Shown: positions 21,892-33,797 of the stretch, piece after piece | Numbering within the stretch: the stretch's first letter is position 1 | How the letters are laid out: each line of letters begins with the position of its first letter | Assembly (NCBI GenBank): GCA_028564925.1 | Contig: CM053031.1 | Location: forward strand, 99,560,888 to 99,624,887 | Source: Lithobates sylvaticus | Lineage: Eukaryota > Chordata > Amphibia > Anura > Ranidae | Length of the DNA stretch: 64,000 bases | Direction of reading: 5' to 3' | The notes under the pieces: model-generated | What the model was told of the DNA's origin: nothing | Seen by the model: the letters and a program-made list of their open reading frames with translations, nothing else | The model's database searches: none | Translations under genes and position numbers: made by a program

Positions 21892-22320
21892 CAGTGGCGA
21901 CTGGTGTTTTTTTTAGGGGGGGGGTGGCAGTCACCACCCCCCCAGGTCAGTCAGTCGGCCAAGACACAGGCGGCACCCCCCCTCCCCCCGGGTTGGTCAG
22001 TCAGTAGTCGGGGCCCTGCACTTACCCCATCTCGCGGGCAGAGGTCCCGGCGGGTTTGCCTTCTCTCTGGGCTGTTCTCTCTAGCTGCTTCCTCGCTTCC
22101 CTGGTGTATCCTCCCTCCTCCTTCTGGCGGCCAATCTGATCGGTTCTCCTTTCAGCCAATCGGGTGATGGGTCTCACGACCGGCTTCCCGATTGGGCGGG
22201 GGGAGAATCAGTGTTACAATAGCGAATATTCATTTGCTATTGTCACACAACTGGGTGGGCTTCAGGCGTAGTGCTCTGTGCCCCAAGCCCATCCTTTTTT
22301 AAAGCCTATTCGAGCCTCTG
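21892..22320 (+). repeat. CAGTGGCGACTGGTG repeat, copy 1
   Basis: Starts CAGTGGCGACTGGTG and shares blocks with 39552-39905 (GGTGACGGGTCTCA-like, and AATAGCGAATATTCATTTGC near the right). A CAGTGGCGG start is common among hAT elements, but no inverted right end is seen in either copy, so both look truncated. Confidence 0.55.
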
Positions 22321-22720
22321 GCACTAATCATGTTCTTAAAAAAAAAAAAAAAAACCCTGATTGGAATGCATGCATCCGGCTGCCTGTGTTCTAATATATA
22401 TGGACCTAACTGTATCTGTAGTGTTTATTTATCTCTCTCCAAAGCTCTGAGTTCGGTGTCTTTCTGCTGCTCTGTTTCTCTGTTATCAGCATGATAATGT
22501 CTGACAAGTTCTCCGACACAGGAGATAAAAACAGCTGGAAAATTTGTCTCTTAGAAATAGATAAGCAGAGAGCTTGTCTATTCACAGCACAGCTCTGCAA
22601 GTTTCTTCATTCCTCTACCTATGTGAAAGGGGGGGGGGGGCTTTCCTCCAATCAGCTGTCTCAGTGTATGCCCAGACTTCACACCCAGTGGTGGAACAGA
22701 GATAAACATTTCTAACAGAA

Positions 22721-22930
22721 TGGGGCTTATTTACTAAAGAAGTAAAGTTGCTGTAGAACGAGGGGGACATGCAAGGAAAATAAAAAACAGCATTTTAGCC
22801 TGCACATGATTGGATGATAAAATCAGCAGAGCTTCCCCTCATTTCAGATCTACCCCTTAGATTTAGAGGGACTGCACTTCCAAGTGCACTTTCAGTGCAA
22901 AGTGGATTTGCCTTTCGTAAATAACCCCCA
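22721..22930. mobile_element. MITE with TTTACTAAA-type ends
   Basis: Ends TGGGGCTTATTTACTAAA and TTTCGTAAATAACCCCCA are inverted. The interior carries GACTGCACTTCCAAGTGCAC, itself palindromic. A related but different element is at 49930-50107. Target duplication not clear. Confidence 0.65.
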
Positions 22931-24385
22931 ATGTTCACTTTCTAAACAGTGTAGACAGCTGAAGACAGCAGATATACAAATAAAACTTATGTAAGGAGAT
23001 TTGTTTCATCTGTGTCATCCGAGGCTGTTCACTTCACTGGGTATAGGAGAGGGTTTACATCCACATTAAGCTTGTCTGTCCCTGCCTGTTTATTCACATT
23101 TCCACAACCACTTTAATGAACATGAGAAGGGTTTGCTACAGACTGTAGGTTTGTATTACTTTTCTATTGTCTATATTTTATAGATGTTCCCCCTAAACAC
23201 ATTTATATTGCCCAAAACCAAATTAAACATTGTGGTGGAAATTCTAAGCTTCTCCTATAAGCAAATAATTCAATGCGCTAATAAGCACAGTCATAGCTCT
23301 CTTGTATAATGCCGGGAAAGCGCGCTTGTTTATCTCCAAGTAACACAGACAGACGATGGTATCACGTTGAGCTTAACAAAATTCTGACTACAATGATCTG
23401 TTGCTTTTATTTATTCTGTAAACATGAATAACAAAGGAGAATCAGCCAATCAGACATTTGTATTCTTTCAAAAGAACCAATCACACACATGTATATATTC
23501 AAATAGAATTCCAGTAGTGATGTGTGCAGATGATCATGTGCAAAGCCATGCGGCCAGCTTCTTGTGACACATAAAGTCTCACAATTTGAACACTACTAAC
23601 ATTGTGTGCACATTCCCACCGCTACCAATGACGTGAGCCATACTCTATCATGGCTCAGTGGGCCATGATTTTTGTATGGTTATGCTATGGTTCCCATGTA
23701 TGCAGATCCGTTTGCTAGGAGCATTAATGCAATCGCCATGAGGTGGCCAGTCTCTTGGTGAGGCATAAACGATCATCACTAAAAGAGTAAACAGATCTGC
23801 CGCGTCCACGGAAAGGTTTCCACAGCCAATGGTCTTCCACCAACATCTGTATGTGCGAATACGCTCACGTGTGCGTATTATAGCAAAACACATCTGACAA
23901 CATACATTATTAAAAATTTCCACAACATATGCCAACCTTTTTCTCCCTTTGTAGTACAGTTAGGAAAAGTCTACATCCTGGGATTTGCACTAACATTTTT
24001 TCTTCAAATCCTGTTTGTCTAATGACCTGACACCAATGAGTAAACTTGTAGGCACTGGGGAAACCACGTAGCAATGCAATGTCACTAAATGGAGTCAAGA
24101 ATGAGATCCAAACGGCAAACCAAAAATATATTGGCTTATAACACCTCTGAAATAAAATTCCCACTTGCTTCAGGTAGCAATGCACATGTTATGTACAGTT
24201 TTCATAGCAGTAATTATATTGAACTTTTTTATTTGTTTTAACTGTGAAAAGGCAACATTGTCCAGTCCTATTCCAGCAAAATTCAAGGGAGGGTTCAGAT
24301 TCAAATCATTTATGTTAAAAAATAATGTATTATTTTATTGCTTGAAAATTATACATATTTCAGTGAGGTGCATAGAACTATACAT
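22931..24385. other. Intronic sequence, nothing recognised
   Basis: About 1.45 kb with no recognisable element. The minus-strand frames at 23648-23935 and 23910-24185 have no family resemblance that I can name. Confidence 0.45.
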
Positions 24386-24850
24386 GTGCGATGAAATTTC
24401 GTACGAATCAAAAATTCGTACGGATCCGAAATGTGAATTTTTATGCATGCGAATTCTGTACGGAATACAACATTTCATTTACGAATTTCGGATCCAAATT
24501 AACAGAAATGTGACTGGTGTTTTGTTCACCGATCACTCAGAGGAAGTCAGCACAGCACAGGGATGGTGTGAACCCCTTTTAATGATAAATTCATCATAAC
24601 AAACCTTCGTTATTTTAACGAAAATATAACAAAACTAAAGTTTAAAAACACAGGAAGTCAGCACAGCACAGGGATGGTGGGAACCCCTCATAATGATAAA
24701 TTCATCACAACGAACTTTCGTTATTTTAACGAAAATTTTACGAATCTAACGAAAATTCGGATTTCGTACGAATCAGAATTGAGCTCCGTACACGATCCAA
24801 ATTTTTTTTTTATACGAAGCGGAACGGAACAAAACAAATTTATTGATGGC
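24386..24850. repeat. Palindrome-rich repeat with internal duplication
   Basis: Rich in TTCGTACGAA-like palindromes (TTCGTACGAATC, ATTCGTACGGATCC, ACGAAAATTCGGATTTCGT). An internal unit beginning AGGAAGTCAGCACAGCACAG occurs at 24541 and 24652, a tandem repeat of period 111. The overall fold-back suggests a non-autonomous DNA element. Confidence 0.6.
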
Positions 24851-25222
24851 GTCCATGTCTACATAGAATTAAGTGTCAATTGAAATTTAGGTCATTAGGA
24901 AAGAAAATGAAATGCCCTAAGAAAGACACACTTGTGAGCACTCTTATTGGAAGCAGATAGTTTTGTACTAAATTAAAGAACAAGGTAAATATTTGAATGT
25001 TGCCTTATGCAATCTACAATAATGTCTGCTATATGATCATAACTTAATCCTCCTCAATATATCATCAATAGCTCAATGTCTTATGAATCAACAAAACATT
25101 CACTTTGTATCATAATAAGGAACATATGAAAAGAAAATCAATCGATAATTGACTGGTATTTAAAACTATCCTGTTGTTATTAATATTGTGATCATTTATT
25201 ATTATCAACTATAAAATGTTAA

Positions 25223-26061
25223 AGGGGTTGTAAAGGTTAAACATTTTTAGCCTAAAGTGATCTCTTTGCTATACAGATATTGAATATATTTGTTATTTCC
25301 GTTTAAAATATGTATTAACCTGTTTAATTAGTATGCTATTTCCTGTCCTCATCGTTTCCTCTATTCATTCTCTCCTCTACTTCCGGGTTTCGGAACGCGT
25401 TCACTAAAGCGGCGTCACGGCATCAAAGGAACTACATTTCCCTTGAGGCGTAGCGGCATCGCGCATTGCCACTTTTTCGCCATGTCACCTAACGAGAACG
25501 AGCATAGTTCTCGTTTCTATTTCAGGGTTGCATGTTCACACGCCGCCCATTTAAGACGCCCATTCCTGCCTCCCCAGCATGCCCATAACATAAAGAACCA
25601 AATGGTAGTACATTTTAAAGAAAACTAATAAATATATTAAATTCTTTAATAATAATGTTTTCATCGTATTTCCTACCTAATTACCTACCAATCATTAAGT
25701 AAGGAGGCGGAGTTAAGGCGGGCAGTGCTGCTTAAATGTTCTTTCAGCACAATAACAAGGCACGGGAGGCGGAGCTACAGTGGTGTAGACACGCCTACGT
25801 ATCCCCTGCCTCCATGCCTGTGAACTAACAGAGCATCTCCACGCAGGGATGTAGTCCCAAGGGAGGGGGCGAGCATGCTGACTAACCCCCAGGCAGAATG
25901 GCTCGGATGATGGGGGCAAGCTTCATGAGGAGGAACAGGAAGTGAGTTATTCAGACAAAGAAAAATAACATTTAGAAGGGAAATCGAAGGAACAGGTAAG
26001 TGAACTAACAATGCACTAGTTTAAAAGAAGCTATTTAGAAAAAAAAACCTTTACAACCCCT
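25223..26061. mobile_element. TTAA element with 16-bp perfect inverted repeats
   Basis: TTAA at 25219-25222 and 26062-26065. Ends AGGGGTTGTAAAGGTT and AACCTTTACAACCCCT are perfectly inverted. The interior (839 bp) contains inverted-style blocks around ATTTCCTGTCC and ACAGGAAGTGAGTTATT and no coding frame I can name. One of the cleanest TTAA elements here, probably young. Confidence 0.85.
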
Positions 26062-26065
26062 TTAA

Positions 26066-26991
26066 CTGCTAACGTAAAGGAAAAGTAGAAGGCAAAACAT
26101 ATTATTCAGTAATAAATAAGGTACAGGAATAGCTAATGACTAGTCTGCATTTTTAGCATGCCTTCTCTGGGAGAAAATGTACTGAAAATGCTCCTGTGTG
26201 TATTGTGGACAACTCTGCTTACTGCGGACTGTGTACTTTGAATCAGCACTACACCTTTAGGCAACAACTGGAAATCAATACAGGTTCCACAAACTGAGTT
26301 TTACAGTAAACTTCAGTACAGGCACTTCTGAGGCTTGCATTTAAAGAAGAACGCTTGCGCATTTGTTAAATGTCTCCTACCTATCAGAAGACGAGGCACA
26401 TTTAGTACTATCCCATTTTTCTACGTTCTGTCTAAGGCGAGCTTTCAATGATGGTGCTTGTCTTCAGCTCCAAGCACTTCCCCAAAGCAAGCACAGTCAT
26501 TAGCAATATAGGGGGAGGGGAGCATGTCAACTGAACTATTCCTGGCTTGTACACAGGCATAGCAGAGGACAGTACAGCCCAGCCCATGGTTCTGTAGCTC
26601 TTCTGCTCTGTACACCAGGAGAAAGAATGAGCCCAAACTGAGCTCTAGTCTCTCACCCCTGATTATCTGGTGGCTGGCAGGCTTGTCTGGGCTCAGTCTT
26701 TCCTCTGGAGTACAAGGCAGAGGGGTAGAGCAGAAGAGGCACAGGGCTGGAAGTTTGGATGGCAGAGCTCAACAATGAAGAGGGGCAAGTGGCTTTAGTG
26801 CTGGTGGTAGCTCCCCTATAGAAATACTTACAAATTGGGCTTCAGCCTGGGGTGGTGCTATAGGACAGCACAAAGAAAACTGTCCTTTTATTTTCAAGCC
26901 AATGGAAGGATCAAACAGGACCAAGTGCTACGTGCACTGGGTCCCCTAGGGAGCTCGAGAAGGGTTTTCAACATCTGGTGATAATTCTTCA
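26066..26991. other. Intronic sequence, nothing recognised
   Basis: No exon or transposon boundary recognised in these 900 bp. Confidence 0.45.
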
Positions 26992-26995
26992 TTAA

Positions 26996-27370
26996 AGAGA
27001 AGGTCTAGCCCCCTTCAAGTCAGCAGCTATAAATACTTTAGCTGCTGACTTTCTATATTAGGACACTTACCTGTCCAGGGATCCCACGGTGTCTTCACCC
27101 CAGCCGATTTTTCCATTGGCTCTCAGGTGCTGCCACCGCCATTGCTTGTAAGGGAAATCGGCAGTACAGCCAGTTCTCTAATGCACAAAGCGTGCTGCGC
27201 TTTGTGACTGGCCCCAAGGCAGGGGAAGGACAAGGGGGCCAAACTTCCGGGTGATCTCACCATGGCGAGTTTACCAGGAAGTTGGAGCGGGTACCTGTCA
27301 AAAACAGGTACCCGCTCCCCCCCCCCCCCCCGAAAAGTGGCAAATGTGGCACCGGAGGTGGGGGACCAGT
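26996..27370 (-). mobile_element. TTAA element fragment (same family as 56518-56955)
   Basis: TTAA at 26992-26995 then AGAGAAGGTCTAGCCCCC; on the opposite strand it matches 56518-56955, with shared GTCAGCAGCTA, CCGGGTACCTG-like and GGTGCCACATTTG blocks in the same order. The far end is lost near 27370. Confidence 0.6.
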
Positions 27371-28094
27371 CTGCTGATAAGCTCACTGAGTTATTTGCTA
27401 ATGATTATTCTGCTTGAAACTTTGGTTTAGATCAGAGAATTTCTCTTTTCTAGGAAAAAATATCATTTAAATATAATCAACTGTAACCAGCATATGGCAA
27501 TTATTCTGTTAAATGAAATTCATTACATGTTACGTCTTCTAAGTTTATAGAAAATCTATTTTTAAACAAGAATTGCTACAGGAGACACCCAGCTTGGTGT
27601 CTTTAATTGATGTATTTAACTTTCTTAAAGTGGAATTAACCAAAAGATTTTTCTTGTTATACCTGTTCCAGTGGCAACTATCAAAGGTGGGGCTTTCCCT
27701 CACTTTTCAGGGATTTCTGCTCACTTCCTGAGTCCATAGGGCAGGATGTTAGAGAAACTCTCCGCAATAGGGACCAAAGGGAGGAATAACAACCTGATAT
27801 CCACTTACACTGCATTGCTTGTAGTAATTCTGTATTAGTACTGATGTATGATCAGTTTTATTTATGGTGTCAACCATTGCGGGTTTATCTTGCAATACAT
27901 TTTTATTAGGATTTACAAGCTAAAGAGTTGCATACAAATCAAGGCAATCCAGACATAATTAATTCAAAATGGTCATGGGGAATAGCTATAAATGATGGAT
28001 GAATGAACTTGTTGACTTGCTTAGTCGAATTGACATTCACACTAAAAAAATAATCTTATACAACTCATTTAAAGTGGCAAGGTAGTTAACTATA
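27371..28094. other. Intronic sequence with a TTAA-element fragment
   Basis: About 27628-27815 starts after TTAA with AGTGGAATTAACC and shares CACTTCCTG and the GGGCAGGA..AGAGAAA block with 2472-2790, so it is a partial copy of that family. The rest shows nothing. Confidence 0.4.
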
Positions 28095-28098
28095 TTAA

Positions 28099-29338
28099 CC
28101 ATTTGACCTCTGGAAGATTTACCCCCTTCATGACCAGGACATTTTTTGCAATACGGCACTGTGTTACTTTGACAATTGCTCAGTCATGCAACACTGTACC
28201 CAAATACAATTGATGTCCTTTTTTCCCCACAAATAGAGATTTCTTTTGGTGGTATTTGATCACCTCTGCATTTTTTATTTGTTGCCCTATATAAAAGACC
28301 AACAATTTTGAAAAAAAAAAAAACAATATTTTTTTATGTTCTGCTATAAAACCTATCCAATAAAAAAACATAAAAAAAAAACAAATGTCTTCATAAATTT
28401 AGGCCAATATGTATTCTGTCACATACACTATATTGTCAAAAGTATTGGTACGCCTGCCTTTACACACACATGAACATTAATGGCATCCCGGTCTTCGTCC
28501 ATAGGGTTCAATATTGAGTTGGCCCACCCTTTGCAGCTATAACAGCTTCAACTCTTCTGGGAAGGCTGTCCACAAGGTTTAGAAGTGTGTCTATGGGAAT
28601 GTTGGACCATTCTTCCAGAAGTGCATTTGTGAGGTCAGGCACTGATGTTGGATGAGAATGCCTTGTTTGCAGTCTCCGCTCTAATTCATCCCAAAGGTGT
28701 TCTTTTGGGTTGAAGTCAGGACTTTGTGCAGGCCAGTTAAGTTCTTCCACCCTAAACTCGCCCATTTGTGTCTTTATGAACCTTCCTTTGTGTACAGTCA
28801 TGTTGGAACAATACTTTTTGACCATATAGTGTATTTTTGGTAAAAAAAATATTACCAATAGGCGTATATTGATCGGTTTGTGCAAAAGTTATTGCGTCTA
28901 CAAACTATGGGATATTTTTTTTTACTAGTAATGGTGGCGATCGGCATAGTGGGACTGTGATACTGTGGTGGACATTCTGACACTAGCTGACACTTTTTGG
29001 AGACCAGTGCTAGAAAATATGCACAATATACTGCAAACTATACTAATGACATTGGTTGGGAAGGGGTCAAATGGTTAACTGTGTGCCTAACCAGTGTGGA
29101 ATGTATTCCCTGTTTTGCAGCAACACAAATTATATCCCTTCCCTCCTGTCAGAACAGCCATCTGCCTTGTTTACATAGGCAGATCACACTTCTGTCTCTC
29201 TGCCTAATGATCGGTGGGTGCCAGAGGACCTTGGGTACCGCTGTGCATGTTTGCCCCCTACTCGGGTATATATATGTGATCCGGTGCACAGGTGCTGCCC
29301 TGTAGAAGTAAAACTGCTATAGGGTGGACATTAGGTGG
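28099..29338 (-). mobile_element. TTAA element split by a Tc1 derivative
   Basis: TTAA at 28095-28098 and 29339-29342; ends CCATTTGACCTCTGG and ..ACATTAGGTGG. In minus orientation it has the right module of families A and B (AAATAGAGATTTCTTTTGGT, GCAATACGGCACTGTG). A 406-bp Tc1 derivative is inserted at 28426-28831. An inner GGTCAAATGGTTAA at about 29060-29073 mirrors the left end, so a smaller alternative boundary (28099-29069) is possible. Confidence 0.6.
28426..28831 (-). mobile_element. Tc1-like internal-deletion derivative
   Basis: Ends CACTATATTGTCAAAAGTAT and its inverted counterpart ATACTTTTTGACCATATAGTG, with TA on both sides. The left part encodes, on the minus strand, the transposase C-terminus (LNWPAQSPDFNPKEHLWDEL and LLEEWSNIPIDTLLNLVDSL). 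Sequence then jumps directly to the far terminus, so most of the gene was lost by one internal deletion. It could only have moved with transposase supplied in trans. Confidence 0.9.
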
Positions 29339-29423
29339 TTAAGGAAGTTTGTTAAACAATCCCTCAATATCGTCTATAAATATTTTACTGTATATACTCC
29401 GAAAGGACTGATAGAATAGGATA

Positions 29424-29776
29424 ATGCCGTGTACACGCGGTCTGACTTTTCGGCAGAAAAAGTCTGACAGAATCTTTTCATCGGATATTCCGATCATGTG
29501 TGTGCCTCCTCTGACTTTTTTTTTTCGAAAATTCTGACGGACCTCGGACGGACATGCTCTGAAGCAAGTACGAGACGGTACCTATTGGCTACTGGCTATT
29601 GAACTTCCTTTTTCTAGTCCTGTCATACGTGTTGTACGTCACCATGTTCTAGACCGTCGGAATTAGGTGTGATCGTGTGTAGGCAAGACAGTTTCAGCAG
29701 AACTCCAACGGAACTCCATCGGAAAAACCTTCAGAGTTTATTCCGACAGGAAAACCGGTCGTGTGTACGGCATAAG
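29424..29776. mobile_element. MITE (GTACACACG family)
   Basis: Ends ATGCCGTGTACACGCGGTC and CCGGTCGTGTGTACGGCAT are inverted. Interior has repeated GTCGGAATT / ATTCCGAC motifs. Related to 2181-2366 and 33373-33797. Confidence 0.7.
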
Positions 29777-30793
29777 ATGTGTGTCGTGATGGGCGGCATA
29801 AGAATAGGAGGCAAGGAAAATCTAGAAAGGCAGAAGTTAACCATTGCTGGATTTTATGCATACATTATTCTTCATGGACTAATGGGACATGAAATGACAT
29901 GCTGCAAGATATACCCCCACATACCCCATAATGCATACAAACAGAAATTGGAATATCTCATTGATTAGAGCCAATGTATGACGCCAAAGTAGAAGAAGGA
30001 AAAATCTGATCAATAAAACACCAATAGGGAGTGAGAATGCATTTAAAAATAGAAGGAATAATGTGGTACTGGCAGGTAAAACACTTAAATGCTAGACGTA
30101 TAATATTATATTATGAACTGTTACCCATATCTTCTAGGAATATTACTGCTGTTGTTGAGCAAAATGTAATTGAATCTCTCTAATGGGATTTCCTAAGATC
30201 CTTGAATATAAATTGAATAACATTGTAATTACATGAAGGAAGTGGGCATAGATATACTGGAGACCTCTTTGAGAGGAAGCCAGCTCACATTTGGCAAGGC
30301 AAACTTGCTGAAAGGGATAGACACTCGCAGGAATTCGCTGGAAGGGATGATGTCTCTTTTTGAGTTAAAGGATGTTGGCAGCTGCATAATAAGGGTCTAT
30401 TCAAAGAATCACTTGGATGTTAAGCTCTTGTACATCCCAAATGCACAGAAATGTAAATGAACCAATATGAGGATTGTCACACTTCAGGCTTCTGAAATGA
30501 CACCTTTATTAAACCCTCCATAAAAAAAAGCCACAAAATCGAAAAGTTCATATTCATAACTGCCATATATAGAAATGCCTGGTTTTGGTTCAGTTTTCTA
30601 CATTGCACTTACATGCATTGATGTGTATGTAGCTATGATATTAATGCAGTCTGGGAACAATCTAAAAGACTACCAATTCTTAGATGTGATGCCTGAATTA
30701 CTTTTCTTTTTAAGGTTCCATGCACGTTAGCTTTTTTATAAGCTGTAAAAACGCTAGAAAAAAATGCTGGATGTGCCTGGCTTTAGAAAATGT
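29777..30793. other. Intronic sequence, nothing recognised
   Basis: No exon identified. About 30706-30793 (AAGGTTCCATGCACGTTAGC) resembles one end of a PIF-like MITE but has no partner end. Confidence 0.4.
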
Positions 30794-30925
30794 TATGCTG
30801 CGTACACACGCTCGGAATTTCCGACAACAAATGTTCGATAGTAGGCTCCATCAGACATTTGCTCCATCAAAAATTTTTGAGCTGGATCTCAAATTTTCCG
30901 ACAACAAAATCCGTTGTTGTTTTTT
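30794..30925. mobile_element. MITE end fragment (GTACACACG family)
   Basis: Begins TGCTGCGTACACACGCTCGG and contains a TTTTTGAGCTGGATCTCAAATTT-like fold (inner arms inverted). The right end is missing; the next element starts at about 30926. Confidence 0.5.
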
Positions 30926-31029
30926 CTACAATGTAAAGTAGTGAGTGTACAGATTGTATAACAGTGTAAATTTGCTGTCCCCTCAAAATAACTCAACAGT
31001 ACACCCCTAAGTGAAAATGTCCAAATGTG

Positions 31030-32033
31030 GCCACGATTATTTTCCAGCACTGCCTTAACCCTCTTGGGCATGGAGTTCCCCAGAGCTTCACAGGCTGCCA
31101 CTGGAGTCCTCTTCCACTCCTCCATGACAATATCACAGTGCTGGTGGATGTTAGAGACCTTGCGCTCCTCCACCTTCCATTTGAGGATGTCCCACAGATG
31201 CTCAATAGGGTTTAGGTCTGGAGACATGCTTGGCCAGTCCATCACCTTTACCCTCAGCTTCTTTAGCAAGGCAGTGGTCGCCTTGGAGGTGTGTTTGGGT
31301 TCGTTATCATGTTGGAATACTGCACTGCAGCCCAGTCTCCGAAGGGAGGGGATCATGCTCTGCTTCAGTATGTCACAGTACATGTTGGCATTCAAGGTTC
31401 CCTCAATGAACTGTAGCTCCCCAGTGCCGGCAGCATTCATGCAGCCCCAGAACATGACACTACCACCACCATGCTTGACTGTAGGCAGGACACACTTGTC
31501 TTTGTACGCCTCACCTGGTTGCCTGCCACACATGCTTGACACCATCTGAACCAAATAAGTTTATCTTGGTCTCATCAGACCACAGTTCATGGTTCCAGTA
31601 ATCCATGTCCTTAGTCTGCTTGTCTTCAGCAAACTGTTTGCAGGCTTTCTTGTGCATCATATTTAGAATAGGCTTCCTTCTGGGACAACAGCCATGCAGA
31701 CCAATTTGATGCAGTGTGCGGCGTATGGTCTGAGCACTGACAGGCTAACCCCCCACCCCTTTAACCTTTGCAGCTGGCAGCACTCATGCATCTATTTTCC
31801 AAAGACAATCTCTAGATATGACGCTGAGCACGTCCACTCAACTTCTTTGGTTGACCATGGTGAAGCCTGTTCTGAGTGGAACCTGTCCTGGTAAACTGCT
31901 GTATGGTTTTGGCCACTGTGCTGCAGCTCAGTTTCAGTGTCTTGGCAATCTTCTTATAGCCTAGGCCATCTTTATGTAATGCAACAACTCTTTTTTTCAG
32001 TTCCTCAGAGAGTTCTTTGCCATGAGATGCCAT
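31030..32033 (-). pseudogene. Tc1 transposase, broken
   Basis: Start codon at 32031-32033 in a good Tc1 position (MASHGKELSEELKKRVVALH). Two long in-frame blocks remain: the N-terminal paired-like DNA-binding half (31812-32033, with KIAKTLKLSCSTVAKTIQQF) and the catalytic half (to about 31030), with [32 protein letters not shown] and SPDLNPIEHLWDILK. Between the Asp of HDN and the Glu of IEH are 34 residues, the DD34E spacing of Tc1. The blocks are separated by frame changes between about 31555 and 31812, and the usual stop is altered, so it is inactive. Confidence 0.9.
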
Positions 32034-32300
32034 GTTGAACTTCCAGTGACCAGTATAAGAGAGGGAGAGCGATAACACCAAATTTAACACACCTGCTCCC
32101 CATTTACACCCGAGACCTTGTAACACTAAAGAGTCACATGACACTGGGGAGGGAAAATGGCTAAATGGGCCCAATTTGGAAATTTTTCACTTAGGGGTGT
32201 ACTCACTTTTGTTGCCAGCGGTTTAGACATTAATGGCGTTGAATGGTGTTAATTCAATGGTGTTGAATTATTTTGAGAGGACAGCAAATTTACACTGTTA

Positions 32301-32659
32301 GGCCTCTTTCAAACGAATGATCCGTTCAGGTCTGCCTGTCAGTTTTTTAGGCGGACCTGAACGGACGCTGCATAGACCTCTATGGAGGAACGGATGTCAG
32401 CGGTGAAAAAGTGTGATGGAGGAAAAACCTACTTTTCCATCAGTTTGCGGATCGGATCGGGTGACGATGGACTCTACGGTCCGTCTTCATCCGATCCCCC
32501 ATAGGGGAGAGCGGCGCTCTGACAGGTCCGTCCCTGCACAGGTCTGTCACTGTGTGCAGAGACAGACCTGTTATCTGCCTGCTCAGCGGGGATCGACGGA
32601 GTGATCCCCCGCTGAGCAGAGCGGGCTCCATACACAGACATGTCCATGTGAAGGAGCCC
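32301..32659. mobile_element. PIF/Harbinger-like MITE inside the Tc1 copy
   Basis: TTA duplication at 32298-32300 and 32660-32662. Ends GGCCTCTTTCA and TGAAGGAGCCC are inverted. Removing the insert and one TTA restores the Tc1 repeat ACACTGTTATACAAGC, as seen at 14138-14153. Its right half is related to 46560-46700 (CCCATAGAGGAGAGCGG-like). Confidence 0.9.
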
Positions 32660-32782
32660 TTATACAAGCTGTACACTCACTTTACATTGTAGCAAAGTGT
32701 AATTTCTCCAGTGTTGTCACATAAAAAAAATATAACAAAATATTTACAAAAATGTGAGGGATGTACTCACTTTTGTGAGACA

Positions 32783-32786
<4 letters not shown>

Positions 32787-32845
<59 letters not shown>
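32787..32845. repeat. (TA)n microsatellite
   Basis: About 29 TA units starting at the TA junction of the Tc1 copy, as at the first Tc1 copy. Confidence 0.9.
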
Positions 32846-32846
<1 letters not shown>

Positions 32847-33372
32847 CTAGAATAGGCATAGTATGATATTGATGTGATAAATATAGTTAGTATTGTTATA
32901 TTGTTGTTATAGTTATTATGCATCTATCACCGAGTGAGAAGAAAGGTCAGACAAGTCTGTTGACTTTCATTCAGCGAAATTCCCCATGAGGATAAAAGTG
33001 AAGGTGTACGCCAACACTATTGTTGCATGCAATCCTGCTTCAGTCTTCCTTTGTCAATATTCAACATTTTCTATTTCATAAAATAGCATCATATTTGCTT
33101 GCTTTGTACATTCATATTTTATACATTCCATGTTTAATCCTCCTGTGTTACTTTGACCATAATGAACTACATTGCAGCTCGATTATATTTGTTTTTGCAA
33201 TGCAATATGAACAATCTGTTCAATCTGAATGTGACATCATCATTTGGCATAAGGTGAGCCTTTCTTAAGCCAGGGGCAAATTAAAAGGGCCACTTAGCTC
33301 CCAATCCCAGCAGCATATAATCTATTTCACCCTGTGTGACAAGCATTATTGTATGGGAGAGAGGGAGTAATG
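32846..33372. other. Intronic sequence, nothing recognised
   Basis: No exon, element end or RNA gene recognised. Confidence 0.45.
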
Positions 33373-33797
33373 CCCCGTACACACAAGTGGAATTTCCGTC
33401 GGAAAAATCTTGGATGTTTGTTCTGATGGAATTCTGCTTAAGCTTGGCTTGCATACACACGGTCACACAAAAGTTCTCTGAACTTTCGACCATCAAGAAC
33501 GCGGTGACGTACAACACTATGACGAGCTGAGAAAATTAAGTTTGATACTTCCGAGCATTCGTCAAATTGTTTCTGAGCATACGTAGGAATTTTGCGTGTC
33601 GGAATTGGTACAGACGATCCGAATTTCCGACCGGAAATTTTTCCGACCGAAAAATAGAGAACCTGCTCTCAATCTTTTGCTGGCAGGAATTCCACCAGAA
33701 AAAGTCAGATGGAGGATACACATGGTCGGAATTTCTGACCAAAAGCTCACATCAGACTTTTGCTGGCAGAATATCCGATCGTGTGTACGGGGCATTG
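33373..33797. mobile_element. MITE (GTACACACG family)
   Basis: Ends ATGCCCCGTACACACAAGTG and GATCGTGTGTACGGGGCAT are inverted over about 16 bp. Interior rich in CGGAATTTCCG-type motifs. The protein-like frames across 33567-34049 arise from this repeat and are not genes. Confidence 0.75.

Larger units (their letters stand above)
30926..32786 (-). mobile_element. Tc1-like transposon with nested PIF MITE
   Basis: Same family as 12646-14266. The right terminus is complete (ending ..TTTTGTGAGACACTGTG next to a (TA)n array); the left terminus lacks about its outer 90 bp and starts at TCTACAATGTAAAGTAGTG. A 359-bp PIF/Harbinger MITE with TTA duplication is inserted in the right inverted repeat at 32301-32659. 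The transposase remnant is less disrupted than in the first copy. Confidence 0.92.
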
